The position numbers and the translations under genes were made by a program. A DNA stretch of 64,000 bases from an uncultured Opitutales bacterium (lineage in GTDB: Bacteria; Verrucomicrobiota; Verrucomicrobiia; Opitutales; Coraliomargaritaceae), in contig CALKBZ010000033.1 in the NCBI GenBank assembly GCA_937775295.1, positions 1 through 64,000 on the forward strand. Direction: 5' to 3'. The notes beneath the pieces are model-generated. The model was not told where the DNA came from. It searched no databases and saw only the letters and a program-made list of their open reading frames with translations. Numbering within the stretch: position 1 is the stretch's first letter; every line of letters begins with the position of its first letter. This document shows positions 10,784 through 19,804 of the stretch, in pieces.

Positions 10784-10827
10784 GGTGCAATCGGTCGGTT
10801 GCCCTGAAAGATCAAGGGTGGACCAGC

Positions 10828-11238
10828 TTATGCTTCAGCTTTAGTTTCTTCAGTAGTAGGCGCTGCAGTCTTTGCTTCGGCTGCTTTAACCTCAGGAGCT
10901 ACAGGTGCTTTAACTTCAGCTACAGGTGCTTTAACTTCAGCTACAGGTGCTTTAACTTCGGCTGCAGGTGCAGCTTCCTCAGTCACAGCAGCTTCTCGGC
11001 GAGCCTTACGGATCAAGCTTGCAGCGGTGTCTGTAGGCTTCGCGCCAACAGACTTCCAATAATCAATACGGTCAACCTTCAGGTTGAGTTCATCAGTAGC
11101 ACGCTTAGCTTGTGGCTCGTAAGTGCCGAGCACTTCGACAAAACGACCATCACGACGAGCAGTAGCTTCGGTCACGACTAGACGATAAAAGGGACGGTGA
11201 CTAGCACCGTGGCGTTGGAGGCGGATTTTGAGAGCCAT
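10828..11238 (-). CDS. rpsP: 30S ribosomal protein S16 with an Ala/Pro/Lys/Glu tail
   Basis: The first 85 or so residues are ordinary S16 (KIRLQRHGASHRPFYRLVV, GRFVEVLGTYEP, DRIDYWKSVGAKPTDTAASLI), a small-subunit assembly protein. The remaining 50 residues form a low-complexity extension in which the heptad AEVKAPV is repeated; it is encoded by 21-bp DNA repeats at 10883-10969. Total length is 136 residues against 80-90 in most bacteria. The tail is likely disordered and surface exposed. First gene of the operon with trmD and rplS. Confidence 0.96.
   Translation of the reverse strand: MALKIRLQRHGASHRPFYRLVVTEATARRDGRFVEVLGTYEPQAKRATDELNLKVDRIDYWKSVGAKPTDTAASLIRKARREAAVTEEAAPAAEVKAPVAEVKAPVAEVKAPVAPEVKAAEAKTAAPTTEETKAEA
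10883..10969 (-). repeat. 21-bp in-frame repeats encoding the S16 tail
   Basis: One 24-bp variant (10883-10906) and three 21-bp units (10907, 10928, 10949) are arranged head to tail. The middle two are identical in sequence. The unit length is a multiple of three, so copy-number change would alter tail length without shifting frame. Confidence 0.9.
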
Positions 11239-11368
11239 ATATTGTTATTGGTTTGTGAGATTTCAGGGCCAGGGGCCGGAAGTTGCGAAAGGCGAAGAAA
11301 GAACTGGCTACAATGCCCCCTGTCAAGCGCGTAGAATACAGAATCGACAGGAATATGAATCTGTTGAG

Positions 11369-11599
11369 CTAATCAGGGCGCACCGCATCAGGTGAGTCCG
11401 TCCATGGGAGTGGGAAAGCACTCTTTTGCCAGTCTTTACGAGTCTCACCGATTTTTACAAATCCATCCTCTACACCATCAATCATTTCACCCGAAAACTT
11501 ATAACGCGTCTCATCACCAGTCGTGCGCACCACACTTTTACCACTGTAAGAATGTAGTGTGCGCGGCGTAGAATAATCAATCTGACGGATTTTGGACAT
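11369..11599 (-). CDS. small uncharacterised protein, 76 aa
   Basis: I do not recognise this product. It is a soluble, charged protein of 76 residues beginning MSKIRQIDYSTPRTLHSYSG and ending KSAFPLPWTDSPDAVRPD, with no signal peptide, membrane segment or cysteines. It lies 130 bp upstream of rpsP on the same strand and divergent from the ferredoxin gene. Codon choice reads as coding and no overlapping ORF competes, so it is probably a real lineage-specific gene. Confidence 0.55.
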   Translation of the reverse strand: MSKIRQIDYSTPRTLHSYSGKSVVRTTGDETRYKFSGEMIDGVEDGFVKIGETRKDWQKSAFPLPWTDSPDAVRPD

Positions 11600-11762
11600 T
11601 GATAGCTGGAGTTAGAAGATTGCAGTCAGATCGAGGTCTGCCGCATATGGCGAGGCAAGTCAGTAAAGAATTTCACCCATAATTTTGCTCCTACCTGTCA
11701 TCTTCATCGGACATACGCATTAACAGTTTGCGTTTCCTCCGCTTCCGAGTTCGATGCAAAAC

Positions 11763-12023
11763 ATGCCGAAAATCATTTTTCAAAAATCTGGCGTTGAACT
11801 AAACTGGACAGGCGACGAAGAAAGCATCCTCGAATTCGCGGAGAGTAACGACCTCGACCTCGATTACGGTTGTCGCATGGGTAACTGTACCGCCTGCCAG
11901 CAAATAATAGTCTCCGGCGCAGTCGAATACCCCATGGGCCACTCAGGTGAGCCCGATGAAGGTAATGCCCTACTCTGCTGCTGCGCCCCAAAAGGCGACA
12001 GCGATCTAGTGATTGGAGCTTAA
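11763..12023 (+). CDS. 2Fe-2S plant-type ferredoxin
   Basis: A small electron carrier with a [2Fe-2S] cluster. From the ATG at 11763 the product is 86 residues. The cluster loop is CRMGNCTAC, with cysteines at 37, 42 and 45; the fourth ligand is one of the three consecutive cysteines at 72-74. An in-frame ATG three codons upstream (11754) is an equally possible start. No partner oxidoreductase lies next to it, so its redox partner is unknown. A weak hairpin (GCCCC at 12084-12088 with GGGGC at 12098-12102, then TTTGGTTT) may end the transcript. Confidence 0.85.
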   Translation: MPKIIFQKSGVELNWTGDEESILEFAESNDLDLDYGCRMGNCTACQQIIVSGAVEYPMGHSGEPDEGNALLCCCAPKGDSDLVIGA

Positions 12024-12048
12024 AAAAACGGATGACGCAACCAGAGCG

Positions 12049-12282
12049 TCAACATCGAGAGATCACACGCCCTAAGCCGTTGTGCCCCTCGCCAAGTGGG
12101 GCTTTGGTTTCTTCAAGTTGGCGATGAATGAACTCTGGATTTTGTCGCACATAAACGATGACCGAGTCATCTTCCATAGTATAAAATATTCCGTATAGAA
12201 ATACTCGCGACAAACTTCGATAAAACAAACGAAAGATGACACGATGAGCTCCGTCTGTTACCTCAAGCTTTTCGAGGTCTGC
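12049..12282 (-). pseudogene. possible remnant of a ParE/RelE-type toxin
   Basis: The frame is open for 77 codons but begins right after a stop codon and has no start codon near its head. The translation contains FLYGIFYTMEDDSVIVYVR, which resembles the last beta strands of ParE/RelE toxins (pattern FPY-x-IFY-x-x-EDD-x-x-VV). The upstream helices of such a toxin are not recognisable. This is a weak, motif-level resemblance. It may be a decayed toxin or chance. Confidence 0.3.
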
Positions 12283-12326
12283 CTAAATACTCGAAGAAGG
12301 GGGTAATCCCCAACCCCTGGCGCTTG

Positions 12327-12551
12327 CTATTTGTAGCAATTAAAAAGGCTCCATTTAGGCCAGATCAAGTATCCAAAGGAATTCGGTTCTTGTTCATCGA
12401 CGTCCAATACTTCCTTCAACTTTGTCTCAATCCAAGACCTTAGCTGCGCCTGAATCGATTCGCCCAACACGCAGATTGCAACGGACTCAGATGAATTCTC
12501 GAACCCCTGCCGCATATTGTCCCACAAATTACTCACGGTAAGCAATTCCAC
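12327..12551 (-). CDS. small hypothetical ORF, GTG start
   Basis: A 74-codon frame from a GTG at 12551, ending KWSLFNCYK. It has no recognised motif, signal or membrane segment. It lies directly upstream of the toxin-like remnant on the same strand, so it could be a degraded partner of it, but nothing in it resembles a known antitoxin. No clear ribosome-binding site precedes it. Possibly spurious. Confidence 0.25.
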   Translation of the reverse strand: MELLTVSNLWDNMRQGFENSSESVAICVLGESIQAQLRSWIETKLKEVLDVDEQEPNSFGYLIWPKWSLFNCYK

Positions 12552-12710
12552 TTCAAATCGTTAATTTTTCGAGCTCCAGCAGCATAATAAAACCGCAGCC
12601 AAATAGGCTTGTGAGCCAATATTTACAGGATTTCAGTTTCCTCAGAAACGAACCAAACCTAGAGAGAACGGTGCATCTCGCCAGTGCGCATACCCTCTGC
12701 GAGTATTCGC

Positions 12711-13496
12711 TTAGTCCTTGACCACTTCGATTCGCTCGAAGCTGGTTGCCAAGCCAGTTGCTGCGTCGATGTCGATCAGGCAGCCGCAGATCCGGACATC
12801 GTCTTCGGCCACTGGGAAGCGGCGCTTCATGCCGTCGAGAAAACTCGCCACCACCGAATCGACGTCACGCCCGAGCACCGAAGCATATGGACCACACATG
12901 CCTGCATCGCTTAAATACGCTGTGCCTTGCGGTAACACGCGGCCATCTGCAGTCGGCACATGGGTATGCGTGCCGACCACCGCGGCTGCGCGGCCATCGA
13001 GATACCAGCCCAGTGCTATCTTCTCCGAAGTCGCCTCCATGTGCGACTCCACAAACACCGCATCGCAGGCATCCTTCAAAGCGGCGAGTTTGGCATCTAC
13101 CATTTTAAACGGGCAGCTCGACTTCAAGGTCAGATAATTGCGCCCAAGCACGGTTAAAATCGCGAGTCGAAAGCCATCCTTGTCGATCACCAAGTGGGTG
13201 CGACCGGGATTCTGCTCTGGTAGATTAGCGGGGCGACAGACTTGCTCCAGCCCATCGATCTCATTCTCAAAATTTTTCTGGTCCCAGACGTGGTCGCCCA
13301 AGGTGATCGCATCGACGCCCGCCGCAATCAGTTGATCGGCGATTTTTTTAGTGATCCCCGCACCTCCGGCCGAGTTCTCCGCATTCGCAATCACGATATC
13401 CGCGCCCAGTTCCGCCTTCAATGAAGGCACACGCTCAGCCACAAAGGTGCGCCCCGGACGCCCCACGATATCTCCTAAAAACAAAACTTTTGGCAT
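12711..13496 (-). CDS. ymdB: YmdB-family metallophosphoesterase
   Basis: Begins [18 protein letters not shown], the signature of the YmdB/TIGR00282 metallophosphoesterases, which in Bacillus hydrolyse 2',3'-cyclic nucleotides. Metal-ligand motifs visible are [22 protein letters not shown] and [17 protein letters not shown]. From the ATG at 13496 the product is 261 residues, the family length. The frame stays open upstream to 13607, but that part reads as junk and runs into the ilvB leader. It is divergent from ilvB across a 141-bp gap. Confidence 0.92.
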   Translation of the reverse strand: MPKVLFLGDIVGRPGRTFVAERVPSLKAELGADIVIANAENSAGGAGITKKIADQLIAAGVDAITLGDHVWDQKNFENEIDGLEQVCRPANLPEQNPGRTHLVIDKDGFRLAILTVLGRNYLTLKSSCPFKMVDAKLAALKDACDAVFVESHMEATSEKIALGWYLDGRAAAVVGTHTHVPTADGRVLPQGTAYLSDAGMCGPYASVLGRDVDSVVASFLDGMKRRFPVAEDDVRICGCLIDIDAATGLATSFERIEVVKD

Positions 13497-13637
13497 ATAA
13501 TTGAAATTAAAAAGAAACAGCGCCCCCCGCAAGGCTCTTCCGTGCTTGATTTGAGCGCTTTTTACTGTCATTGTACTGCACCTTTCAGAGGGCGTAGCTG
13601 CCCCCACCTAAAGAACACAACAAAACATCATAGAATA

Positions 13638-15416
13638 ATGAAACCCGATACCACAATCGATTCTCCCGAACAGGACGAAATTGGCCCTGAAATGAAAGGT
13701 GCTGATGCCTTAGTCGTGGCTCTTGAGCGCGAGGGAGTGGACGTGGTTTTTGCTTACCCTGGTGGTGCGTCGATGGAGCTTCACCAAGCACTCACCAAGA
13801 GCGAAAAGATCCGTACGATCTTGCCCCGCATGGAGCAAGGCGGCGGCTTCATGGCACACGGCTATGCGCGCGCCAAAGGCCAAGCCTCAGTCTGTATGGC
13901 CACCAGCGGCCCTGGTGCGACGAATCTGGTGACTTGCATCGCAGATGCCTACATGGACAGCATTCCCCTGATCGCGATCACGGGACAAGTTTACCAAGAA
14001 TTTATTGGTAAGACAGCTTTCCAAGAAACTGACTTCTTCGGCATGACTCTGCCGATCGTAAAGCATAGCTTCCTAGTATTGGACAAAGAAGACCTACCAC
14101 GCGTCGTCAAAGAAGCTTTCCATATCGCGACCACCGGCCGACCTGGGCCAGTTGTGATAGACATCCCAAAAGATGTGCAGCAAGCGATTTTCAAGCCAAC
14201 TTTCCCTGCGAAAGTCAACCTCCCCGGCTACCAAATCGATGCGATCAAGCCACAAGCGACCGATGAAGAACTGCTCAACGTCCTCGATTTGATCGGCAAA
14301 GCGGAGCGCCCAGTACTTTACATCGGCGGTGGCATCGTTTCGGCCGAAGCACACTCCGAGCTGCGTGAATTTGCCGAGCTCACAGGTATCCCTGTCGCAT
14401 CGACTCTCATGGGGCTTGGTGCATTCGACGCTGAGCACCCGCAATCACTCTACTGGTTCGGTATGCACGGCACAGTTGCTGGCAACTGGGCGGTCTGCGA
14501 TAGCGACATTCTCATTTGCACAGGTGCTCGTTTTGACGACCGCATCACTGGCCTTGTTTCGAAATTTGCTCCCGATTCCGAGATCGTCCATATCGATATC
14601 GACGTATCTGAGCATAATAAGAACAAGCGCGTGAAGCATGCGATTCATTCCGACATTAAATATGCGCTGACTCGGCTGATCGAACTCTGCAAGGCTGGCA
14701 ACCTCAACAAGCCTGATATCAGCGCTTGGATGAAGACCATCAACGAGTGGAAAGAACAATACCCATTCAGCTACGACAAGACTGGTCACATTTCTCAACA
14801 AGAAGCGATCGAAGCACTCTACGAAGAAACCAAAGGCGATGCGATCATCACTACCGGCGTCGGCCAACACCAAATGTGGGCCGCACAATTCTTCAAATTT
14901 CGCGAGCCACGCACTTATATTAGCTCGCTTGGCCTAGGTACGATGGGCTTCGGCCTACCAGCCGCAATCGGCGCAAAAGTTGCCTTTCCAGATAAGCTCG
15001 TGGTCAACATCGACGGTGATGGTTGCTTCCTCATGAACGTGCAGGAGCTTGCCACCTCAGCGATCGAGAAGATCAACGCCAAGACAATGATCCTAAATAA
15101 TCAACACCTCGGCATGGTGGTGCAGTGGGAAGACTTGCTGTATGAAAGTGTTCGCGGCCAGACGGTCCTCTGTGACAAGGACAATATTGGTGGCCCCGAC
15201 AACATTGAAGCGATCTACCCGGACTTCATCACTATTGCCAAGGGCTTCGGCGTTGCTGGAAAGCGCGTAGTGAAACGCGAAGATCTACGCGGCGCGATTC
15301 AGGAAATGATTGCCCACGACGGCCCTTACCTTCTCGAAATAATCGTGCCGTACAGCGAACACGTTCTACCGATGATCAAACAAGGCCTCGGTGCGAAGGA
15401 AATCCTGATCAAGTAA
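13638..15416 (+). CDS. ilvB: acetolactate synthase, large catalytic subunit
   Basis: Thiamin-diphosphate enzyme that condenses two pyruvates (or pyruvate and 2-oxobutyrate) in branched-chain amino acid synthesis. From the ATG at 13638 the product is 592 residues. The catalytic glutamate is E66 in [17 protein letters not shown]. The thiamin-binding motif reads [11 protein letters not shown]...[11 protein letters not shown]. The central FAD-binding domain has [11 protein letters not shown]. The frame is open 32 codons further upstream, but that part is unlike the family. The regulatory subunit gene ilvN, usually adjacent, is missing; a terminator follows ilvB directly. Confidence 0.95.
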   Translation: MKPDTTIDSPEQDEIGPEMKGADALVVALEREGVDVVFAYPGGASMELHQALTKSEKIRTILPRMEQGGGFMAHGYARAKGQASVCMATSGPGATNLVTCIADAYMDSIPLIAITGQVYQEFIGKTAFQETDFFGMTLPIVKHSFLVLDKEDLPRVVKEAFHIATTGRPGPVVIDIPKDVQQAIFKPTFPAKVNLPGYQIDAIKPQATDEELLNVLDLIGKAERPVLYIGGGIVSAEAHSELREFAELTGIPVASTLMGLGAFDAEHPQSLYWFGMHGTVAGNWAVCDSDILICTGARFDDRITGLVSKFAPDSEIVHIDIDVSEHNKNKRVKHAIHSDIKYALTRLIELCKAGNLNKPDISAWMKTINEWKEQYPFSYDKTGHISQQEAIEALYEETKGDAIITTGVGQHQMWAAQFFKFREPRTYISSLGLGTMGFGLPAAIGAKVAFPDKLVVNIDGDGCFLMNVQELATSAIEKINAKTMILNNQHLGMVVQWEDLLYESVRGQTVLCDKDNIGGPDNIEAIYPDFITIAKGFGVAGKRVVKREDLRGAIQEMIAHDGPYLLEIIVPYSEHVLPMIKQGLGAKEILIK

Positions 15417-15446
15417 GACGCGTAATACACCTGACTCTGTTTCCTC

Positions 15447-15481
15447 AAAACGGGCACTTTATAATGAGGTGCCCGTTTTTT
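15447..15481 (+). terminator. intrinsic terminator after ilvB
   Basis: AAACGGGCAC pairs with GTGCCCGTTT around an 11-nt loop, and the right arm runs into a T tract ending at 15481. It lies 31 bp beyond the ilvB stop. Confidence 0.9.
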
Positions 15482-15552
15482 GTGCGCACACAGGGCGACT
15501 GCTGTGGGTATTATACCATTTCTGAGAACCACGGAACCAAGCTAGATCTGTG

Positions 15553-15627
15553 GGGGGAAACGCTCCGTCGTTTCCCCCTAATCTAAATAGAGCCTGATAC
15601 TACGCCCGGAAATGACGGAGCATTTCC
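15553..15627. repeat. REP-like pair of inverted hairpins
   Basis: Two hairpins are separated by 29 bp. The first has a 10-bp stem GGGGGAAACG / CGTTTCCCCC (15553-15578) and loop CTCCGT. The second has a 7-bp stem GGAAATG / CATTTCC (15608-15627) and loop ACGGAG. Their loops are exact reverse complements, and the second is close to the reverse complement of the first, as in paired REP/BIME elements. They lie between the converging ilvB and mraY genes. Confidence 0.75.
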
Positions 15628-15667
15628 CTCCAGCATTCAAGCACTCTACCAAAAAAAACGAAACAAA

Positions 15668-16768
15668 TCAACGCAGTTTCAGCGTAGCCAATCCGGCCAT
15701 TGCGAAAATCAACGAGAGAATCCAAAAGCGAATCACGACCTTGTTCTCGTGCCAGCCTTTGAGCTCAAAGTGATGGTGTATCGGTGACATTCTAAAAATA
15801 CGCTTCTTGCGCAATTTGAAGGAACCGACCTGCAGAATCACCGAACCCGCCTCCATCACAAAGATACCACCCACGATAATCAGAGTTAGCGGCTGATGTA
15901 CCATAAAGGCAATCATCCCGATCAGGCCACCAAGCGCAAGCGATCCAGTGTCACCCATAAAGACTTCCGCCGGATGTGAGTTATACCAGAGAAACGCTAG
16001 GCTGGCACCGAGCAGCGCGGAGCAAACGACCGCCAACTCACCCGCGCCTGGGATGTAACTAATAAACAGATAGTCCGCGATGATCGTATTACCCGCCGCA
16101 TAGGCCATAATCGCAAACGCCATTGCGGCAGTTACCGTACATCCAATCGCCAGTCCATCAACTCCATCAGTAAGGTTAATCGCATTACTCGAACCTGCGA
16201 GAATGAGAAATAGGAATGGCACCAGAAAGAGCAGCGACATTTGCGACCACAGCACTTCCTTATAAAACGGCACCCACAACTCGCGCATGCGCTCGGCGGA
16301 CTCTGCACAGGTTAACAACAGTAGCAGCGCCACAACAGTCAGCAACCCCTGCCCCGCCAGTTTCCAACGACCCGAAAGCCCATCGCTGTTCTTCTTCACT
16401 ACTTTTAAATAATCATCGATAAAACCAATCACCGTAAGGCCGAGATAAACTAACAGTCCAGTATACACATACACATTCGGCCGTGCCCACAGCACCGCAC
16501 TGACGATCACAGAAACGCAAATCATTAATCCGCCCATTGTCGGCGTTTGCGATTTCGAGGCATGCAGGTCAGCCAATTCACCGACCTCATCTTTGGTGCG
16601 TAGCGACTGTTTAGCACTCAACGCGCGCAGCTTGGCAAATAACCAAGGCCCCATAATAAAGCCGATACTCAGCGCAGTCAGCGCAGCGAATGCAGCGCGC
16701 AAAGTAATGTAACGAAAAAGACGGAGCGGCCCAAAATAGGCTTCGTAGTCGGCGAGATAACTGAGCAT
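15668..16768 (-). CDS. mraY: phospho-N-acetylmuramoyl-pentapeptide transferase MraY
   Basis: Polytopic inner-membrane enzyme that transfers phospho-MurNAc-pentapeptide to undecaprenyl phosphate, giving lipid I. The 366-residue product has about ten hydrophobic helices. Conserved motifs visible are GFIDDYLKVVKKNSDGLSGRWK with the catalytic aspartates, NLTDGVDGLAIG and the histidine motif MSPIHHHFELKGW. It is the last gene of the cell-wall cluster here. The 55-bp gap to murF holds a 13-bp direct repeat (AGTGAGAGTGGTA at 16776 and 16794). Confidence 0.97.
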   Translation of the reverse strand: MLSYLADYEAYFGPLRLFRYITLRAAFAALTALSIGFIMGPWLFAKLRALSAKQSLRTKDEVGELADLHASKSQTPTMGGLMICVSVIVSAVLWARPNVYVYTGLLVYLGLTVIGFIDDYLKVVKKNSDGLSGRWKLAGQGLLTVVALLLLLTCAESAERMRELWVPFYKEVLWSQMSLLFLVPFLFLILAGSSNAINLTDGVDGLAIGCTVTAAMAFAIMAYAAGNTIIADYLFISYIPGAGELAVVCSALLGASLAFLWYNSHPAEVFMGDTGSLALGGLIGMIAFMVHQPLTLIIVGGIFVMEAGSVILQVGSFKLRKKRIFRMSPIHHHFELKGWHENKVVIRFWILSLIFAMAGLATLKLR

Positions 16769-16823
16769 TCTAGTTAGTGAGAGTGGTAGTGAAAGTGAGA
16801 GTGGTAAATCTGAGACAACCGAG

Positions 16824-18206
16824 CTAGCGCAATTCCATCGGTAAAAGTTTTTCGAGCGCGCAGCAACGACTGCCCTTCAGAAAGAGCGCCCCCGCAAAAT
16901 CAGCAACGACAGATTTCATTTTTTCGACGTCCGTGGAGCAGTTAAGCTGTGCATGTTCTGCCCCTACCTCAATCGCACCGTCCGTATATGCCTGCGTCAG
17001 TGTATCTGCCCCAACGAACAGCACCCGATCCTCAGAGCGCAACCGAAGCTGCCGCCCGACTTCTCGATGTAATGCGACCGACTCTGCACCCAGCTCATTC
17101 ATCGCGCCAAGCACATAGCAACGTGCCTGCTCGGCCGACGTAGTACGGCAAAATGCCGCAAGCGCATCCTTCATCGACGCTGGATTGGCATTATAACAAT
17201 CGATATAGAAAGTCTGCGCACCCTGCGTTGCAATACGACCTCGATTTGAGGACGGCAACCACGCCGCAATGCGCTCACCAATCACAGCATCCGAAATCCC
17301 GAGTTCACGGGCCGCAATAATCGCCAGTGCGGCATTCGTACAAATCCCCTCGCTCGGACTTGCAATTTGAAAGCGTGCATCGGTTGGCCCCTCGCTTAAA
17401 TGCAAGCTACTATGCCCCGTTCCCGCAATATTCAGACGGTAGCGAATGACACGAGACGCTCGCGAAGACACCTGCTCACCCTCGGCGGCAAGCACCAGCG
17501 CCCGCTCCGCAAAGGCTGCAAAAGCCGCATACTGAAAGACTGAATGGGGTAAGACTACTGGCGCATCGGCTCGCGAACGCAGCGCCAACCCAGCCTTCTC
17601 CGCAGCTACCCGTTCCAGCGAACCAAGCAGCTCTAGATGTGCGGCCGCAATATTGGTTACAACGCTCAAGTCTGGCTCAATCATCGCGCCCAACTCAGCC
17701 ATCTCACCGGGTTGATTAATACCTGCCTCAATCACCGCGAAATCATATTGATCAGAATCGAGTCCAAACAACGTCATCGGCACGCCGATACGGTTATTCC
17801 AATTCCCCGCAGTCGCATGTGTGCGGCTCTCGCCCAATAACACGCGCAACATGTCCTTAGTGGAAGTCTTTCCGCAACTTCCCGTAATGCCAATAACAGG
17901 CCCATCGAAACGTTGACGAACACCGGCACCGATTGCTCCCATCGCCACCAACGAGTCATCGACGACTAACTGAGGCAGCGACACGGGCTGTGGATGCTCG
18001 ACTAATAAAGCCCCTGCCCCCTGCTCAATCGCCTGCGCGATAAATCCATGACCGTCGCGCGCGCCACCACTCAAGGCGACAAAGCACTCGCCTGACTGAA
18101 GTTGGCGTGCGTCAAAACAGAACCCTGTAATTGCCGCCGGCAATTCATTTTCCTGCCAAACACCGTCTGACCACGAAGCAAGATATTGGGGATCAAAGCG
18201 ACTCAT
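16824..18206 (-). CDS. murF: UDP-MurNAc-tripeptide:D-Ala-D-Ala ligase MurF
   Basis: ATP-dependent ligase adding D-Ala-D-Ala to UDP-MurNAc-tripeptide. The ATP loop is GITGSCGKTSTKDML. Other Mur-ligase motifs are GNWNNRIGVP, FAVIEAGINQPGEM, NIAAAHLE and FYIDCYNANPASM. The frame allows a GTG start at 18224, but the ATG at 18206 is preceded at the right distance by GAGG, so I take that start (460 residues). It starts 19 bp after the murE stop. Confidence 0.95.
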   Translation of the reverse strand: MSRFDPQYLASWSDGVWQENELPAAITGFCFDARQLQSGECFVALSGGARDGHGFIAQAIEQGAGALLVEHPQPVSLPQLVVDDSLVAMGAIGAGVRQRFDGPVIGITGSCGKTSTKDMLRVLLGESRTHATAGNWNNRIGVPMTLFGLDSDQYDFAVIEAGINQPGEMAELGAMIEPDLSVVTNIAAAHLELLGSLERVAAEKAGLALRSRADAPVVLPHSVFQYAAFAAFAERALVLAAEGEQVSSRASRVIRYRLNIAGTGHSSLHLSEGPTDARFQIASPSEGICTNAALAIIAARELGISDAVIGERIAAWLPSSNRGRIATQGAQTFYIDCYNANPASMKDALAAFCRTTSAEQARCYVLGAMNELGAESVALHREVGRQLRLRSEDRVLFVGADTLTQAYTDGAIEVGAEHAQLNCSTDVEKMKSVVADFAGALFLKGSRCCALEKLLPMELR

Positions 18207-18225
18207 AGCTGCCTCACGCGACACA

Positions 18226-19719
18226 CTAAGCTTGTTTAGTATTAAGTGCTTTCAGCCGAATCAACTCAGCCGCGACTTGCCGGTCGTCGAATGGAATCAC
18301 CGTACCATCGAATTCTTGAAAAGTCTCATGCCCTTTGCCTGCGATCAGCACACAATCGCCTGGACCTGCGACATCCAATGCTAACGAAATTGCGCGTTTA
18401 CGGTCATTGATAAACATCACGCGGTGCGCGACATCTGGCGTGCAAGCCTCACGCATATCTTCAAATATTTGCTCAACTGATTCAGCACGTGGATTATCCG
18501 AAGTCGCGAACACAGTCGTCGCCCCATTCAATGCTGCACGTAGCATCGGCGCACGTTTGCTACGATCACGATCACCGCCACAACCGCACACGATTATCAA
18601 TTTACCCGGAGTGATCTCCTGTAGCATTTCGCAAGCATTCTTCAACGCATCATCGGTATGTGCATAATCGACGAGCACGTTAAATCCTTGGCCTGCATCG
18701 ATGCGCTCCATACGTCCAGGAACTCCAGGAAAACTGGGCAACTCATGTAGTAAAGCTGAGATATCGTATCCCTTCGCGCGACCGATCGCGAGTGCGGCAA
18801 GTAAGTTGCTCACATTGTAACGACCCAGCAAAGGTGACACGACTGCTGCCCGTCCTTCAGGCCAGATCAAATCAAACTCCGTGCGATCTGCGAAGAGCTG
18901 CACATTTTCAGCGCAAATCAAAGCGTCCCCATTGAGCCCAAAAGTCACCGCAGGCAAACCACCAGACAACTCCCCGTGCAAACGCTTCCCGTACGGGCAA
19001 TCAAAATTGATCACAGCAGCCTTCGGCACGTTACCAGTCGCTCCCGTAAAGAGACTTCTCTTCGCTTCATAGTAGGCCTCCATCGTCTTATGATAATCGA
19101 TGTGGTCTTGTGTTAGATTCAAAAATACCGCGATTTCTAGATTGAGCCCATGCACGCGCTTTTGATCAATCCCGTGCGAGCTGATTTCCATTACGGCTTC
19201 TTCGCAACCGTTGTCCACCATCTGACTGAGCAACGCATACACATCGACCGACTCCGGAGTAGTCTTAAAAGAAGGCAGTGTGCGCTTGCCCAAATCATAA
19301 CGAACTGTGCCCATCAAACCGACTGAATCATGGCCACCGATTAAATGCTGTGTAAGCATCGACACTGTCGTCTTACCATTGGTGCCAGTGATGCCTGCGA
19401 TACGAAGCTTCTCATCGGGATTACCATAAAAACGGCGTGAAACTAGCGCGAGTGTTTCGCGCACATCTTTGACCTGAATGAAATCGACAGGAAAATGCGC
19501 ACCAAGATCTTGCTCAGTAATGATTGTCACCGCACCACGATCCACCGCTTCTTCGACATAGAAATTACCATCCGTGCGCAGACCACCTATCGCAAAAAAT
19601 AGTGCGCCGGGGACGACGCGTCGGCTATCAGTAATCAAGCAAGTCACTGCGCGATGACCATCGCCCTTGCGAGCGACTAGTTCAATACCTTCGATAAGTT
19701 CATGGACATTAGGGTTCAT
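18226..19719 (-). CDS. murE: UDP-MurNAc-L-Ala-D-Glu:meso-diaminopimelate ligase MurE
   Basis: Adds the third stem-peptide residue. The ATP loop reads ITGTNGKTTVSML. The specificity motif DNPR occurs in ATSDNPRAESVEQI and marks a meso-diaminopimelate ligase, implying Gram-negative-type peptidoglycan. Other family motifs are DSRRVVPGALFFA, MEISSHGIDQKRVHGL and LVDYAHTDDALKN. I chose the ATG at 19719 (497 residues); the longer frame to 19833 would overlap ftsI and reads unlike MurE. Sits between ftsI and murF. Confidence 0.95.
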   Translation of the reverse strand: MNPNVHELIEGIELVARKGDGHRAVTCLITDSRRVVPGALFFAIGGLRTDGNFYVEEAVDRGAVTIITEQDLGAHFPVDFIQVKDVRETLALVSRRFYGNPDEKLRIAGITGTNGKTTVSMLTQHLIGGHDSVGLMGTVRYDLGKRTLPSFKTTPESVDVYALLSQMVDNGCEEAVMEISSHGIDQKRVHGLNLEIAVFLNLTQDHIDYHKTMEAYYEAKRSLFTGATGNVPKAAVINFDCPYGKRLHGELSGGLPAVTFGLNGDALICAENVQLFADRTEFDLIWPEGRAAVVSPLLGRYNVSNLLAALAIGRAKGYDISALLHELPSFPGVPGRMERIDAGQGFNVLVDYAHTDDALKNACEMLQEITPGKLIIVCGCGGDRDRSKRAPMLRAALNGATTVFATSDNPRAESVEQIFEDMREACTPDVAHRVMFINDRKRAISLALDVAGPGDCVLIAGKGHETFQEFDGTVIPFDDRQVAAELIRLKALNTKQA

Positions 19720-19804
19720 AGGAAAGCGACGACCACTGTTTACTTGGTGGGTGTTGGAAGTTCGAGAGTAACTCTGGCGAGAGCTAACTGAAGAGAGCAA
19801 CGTG

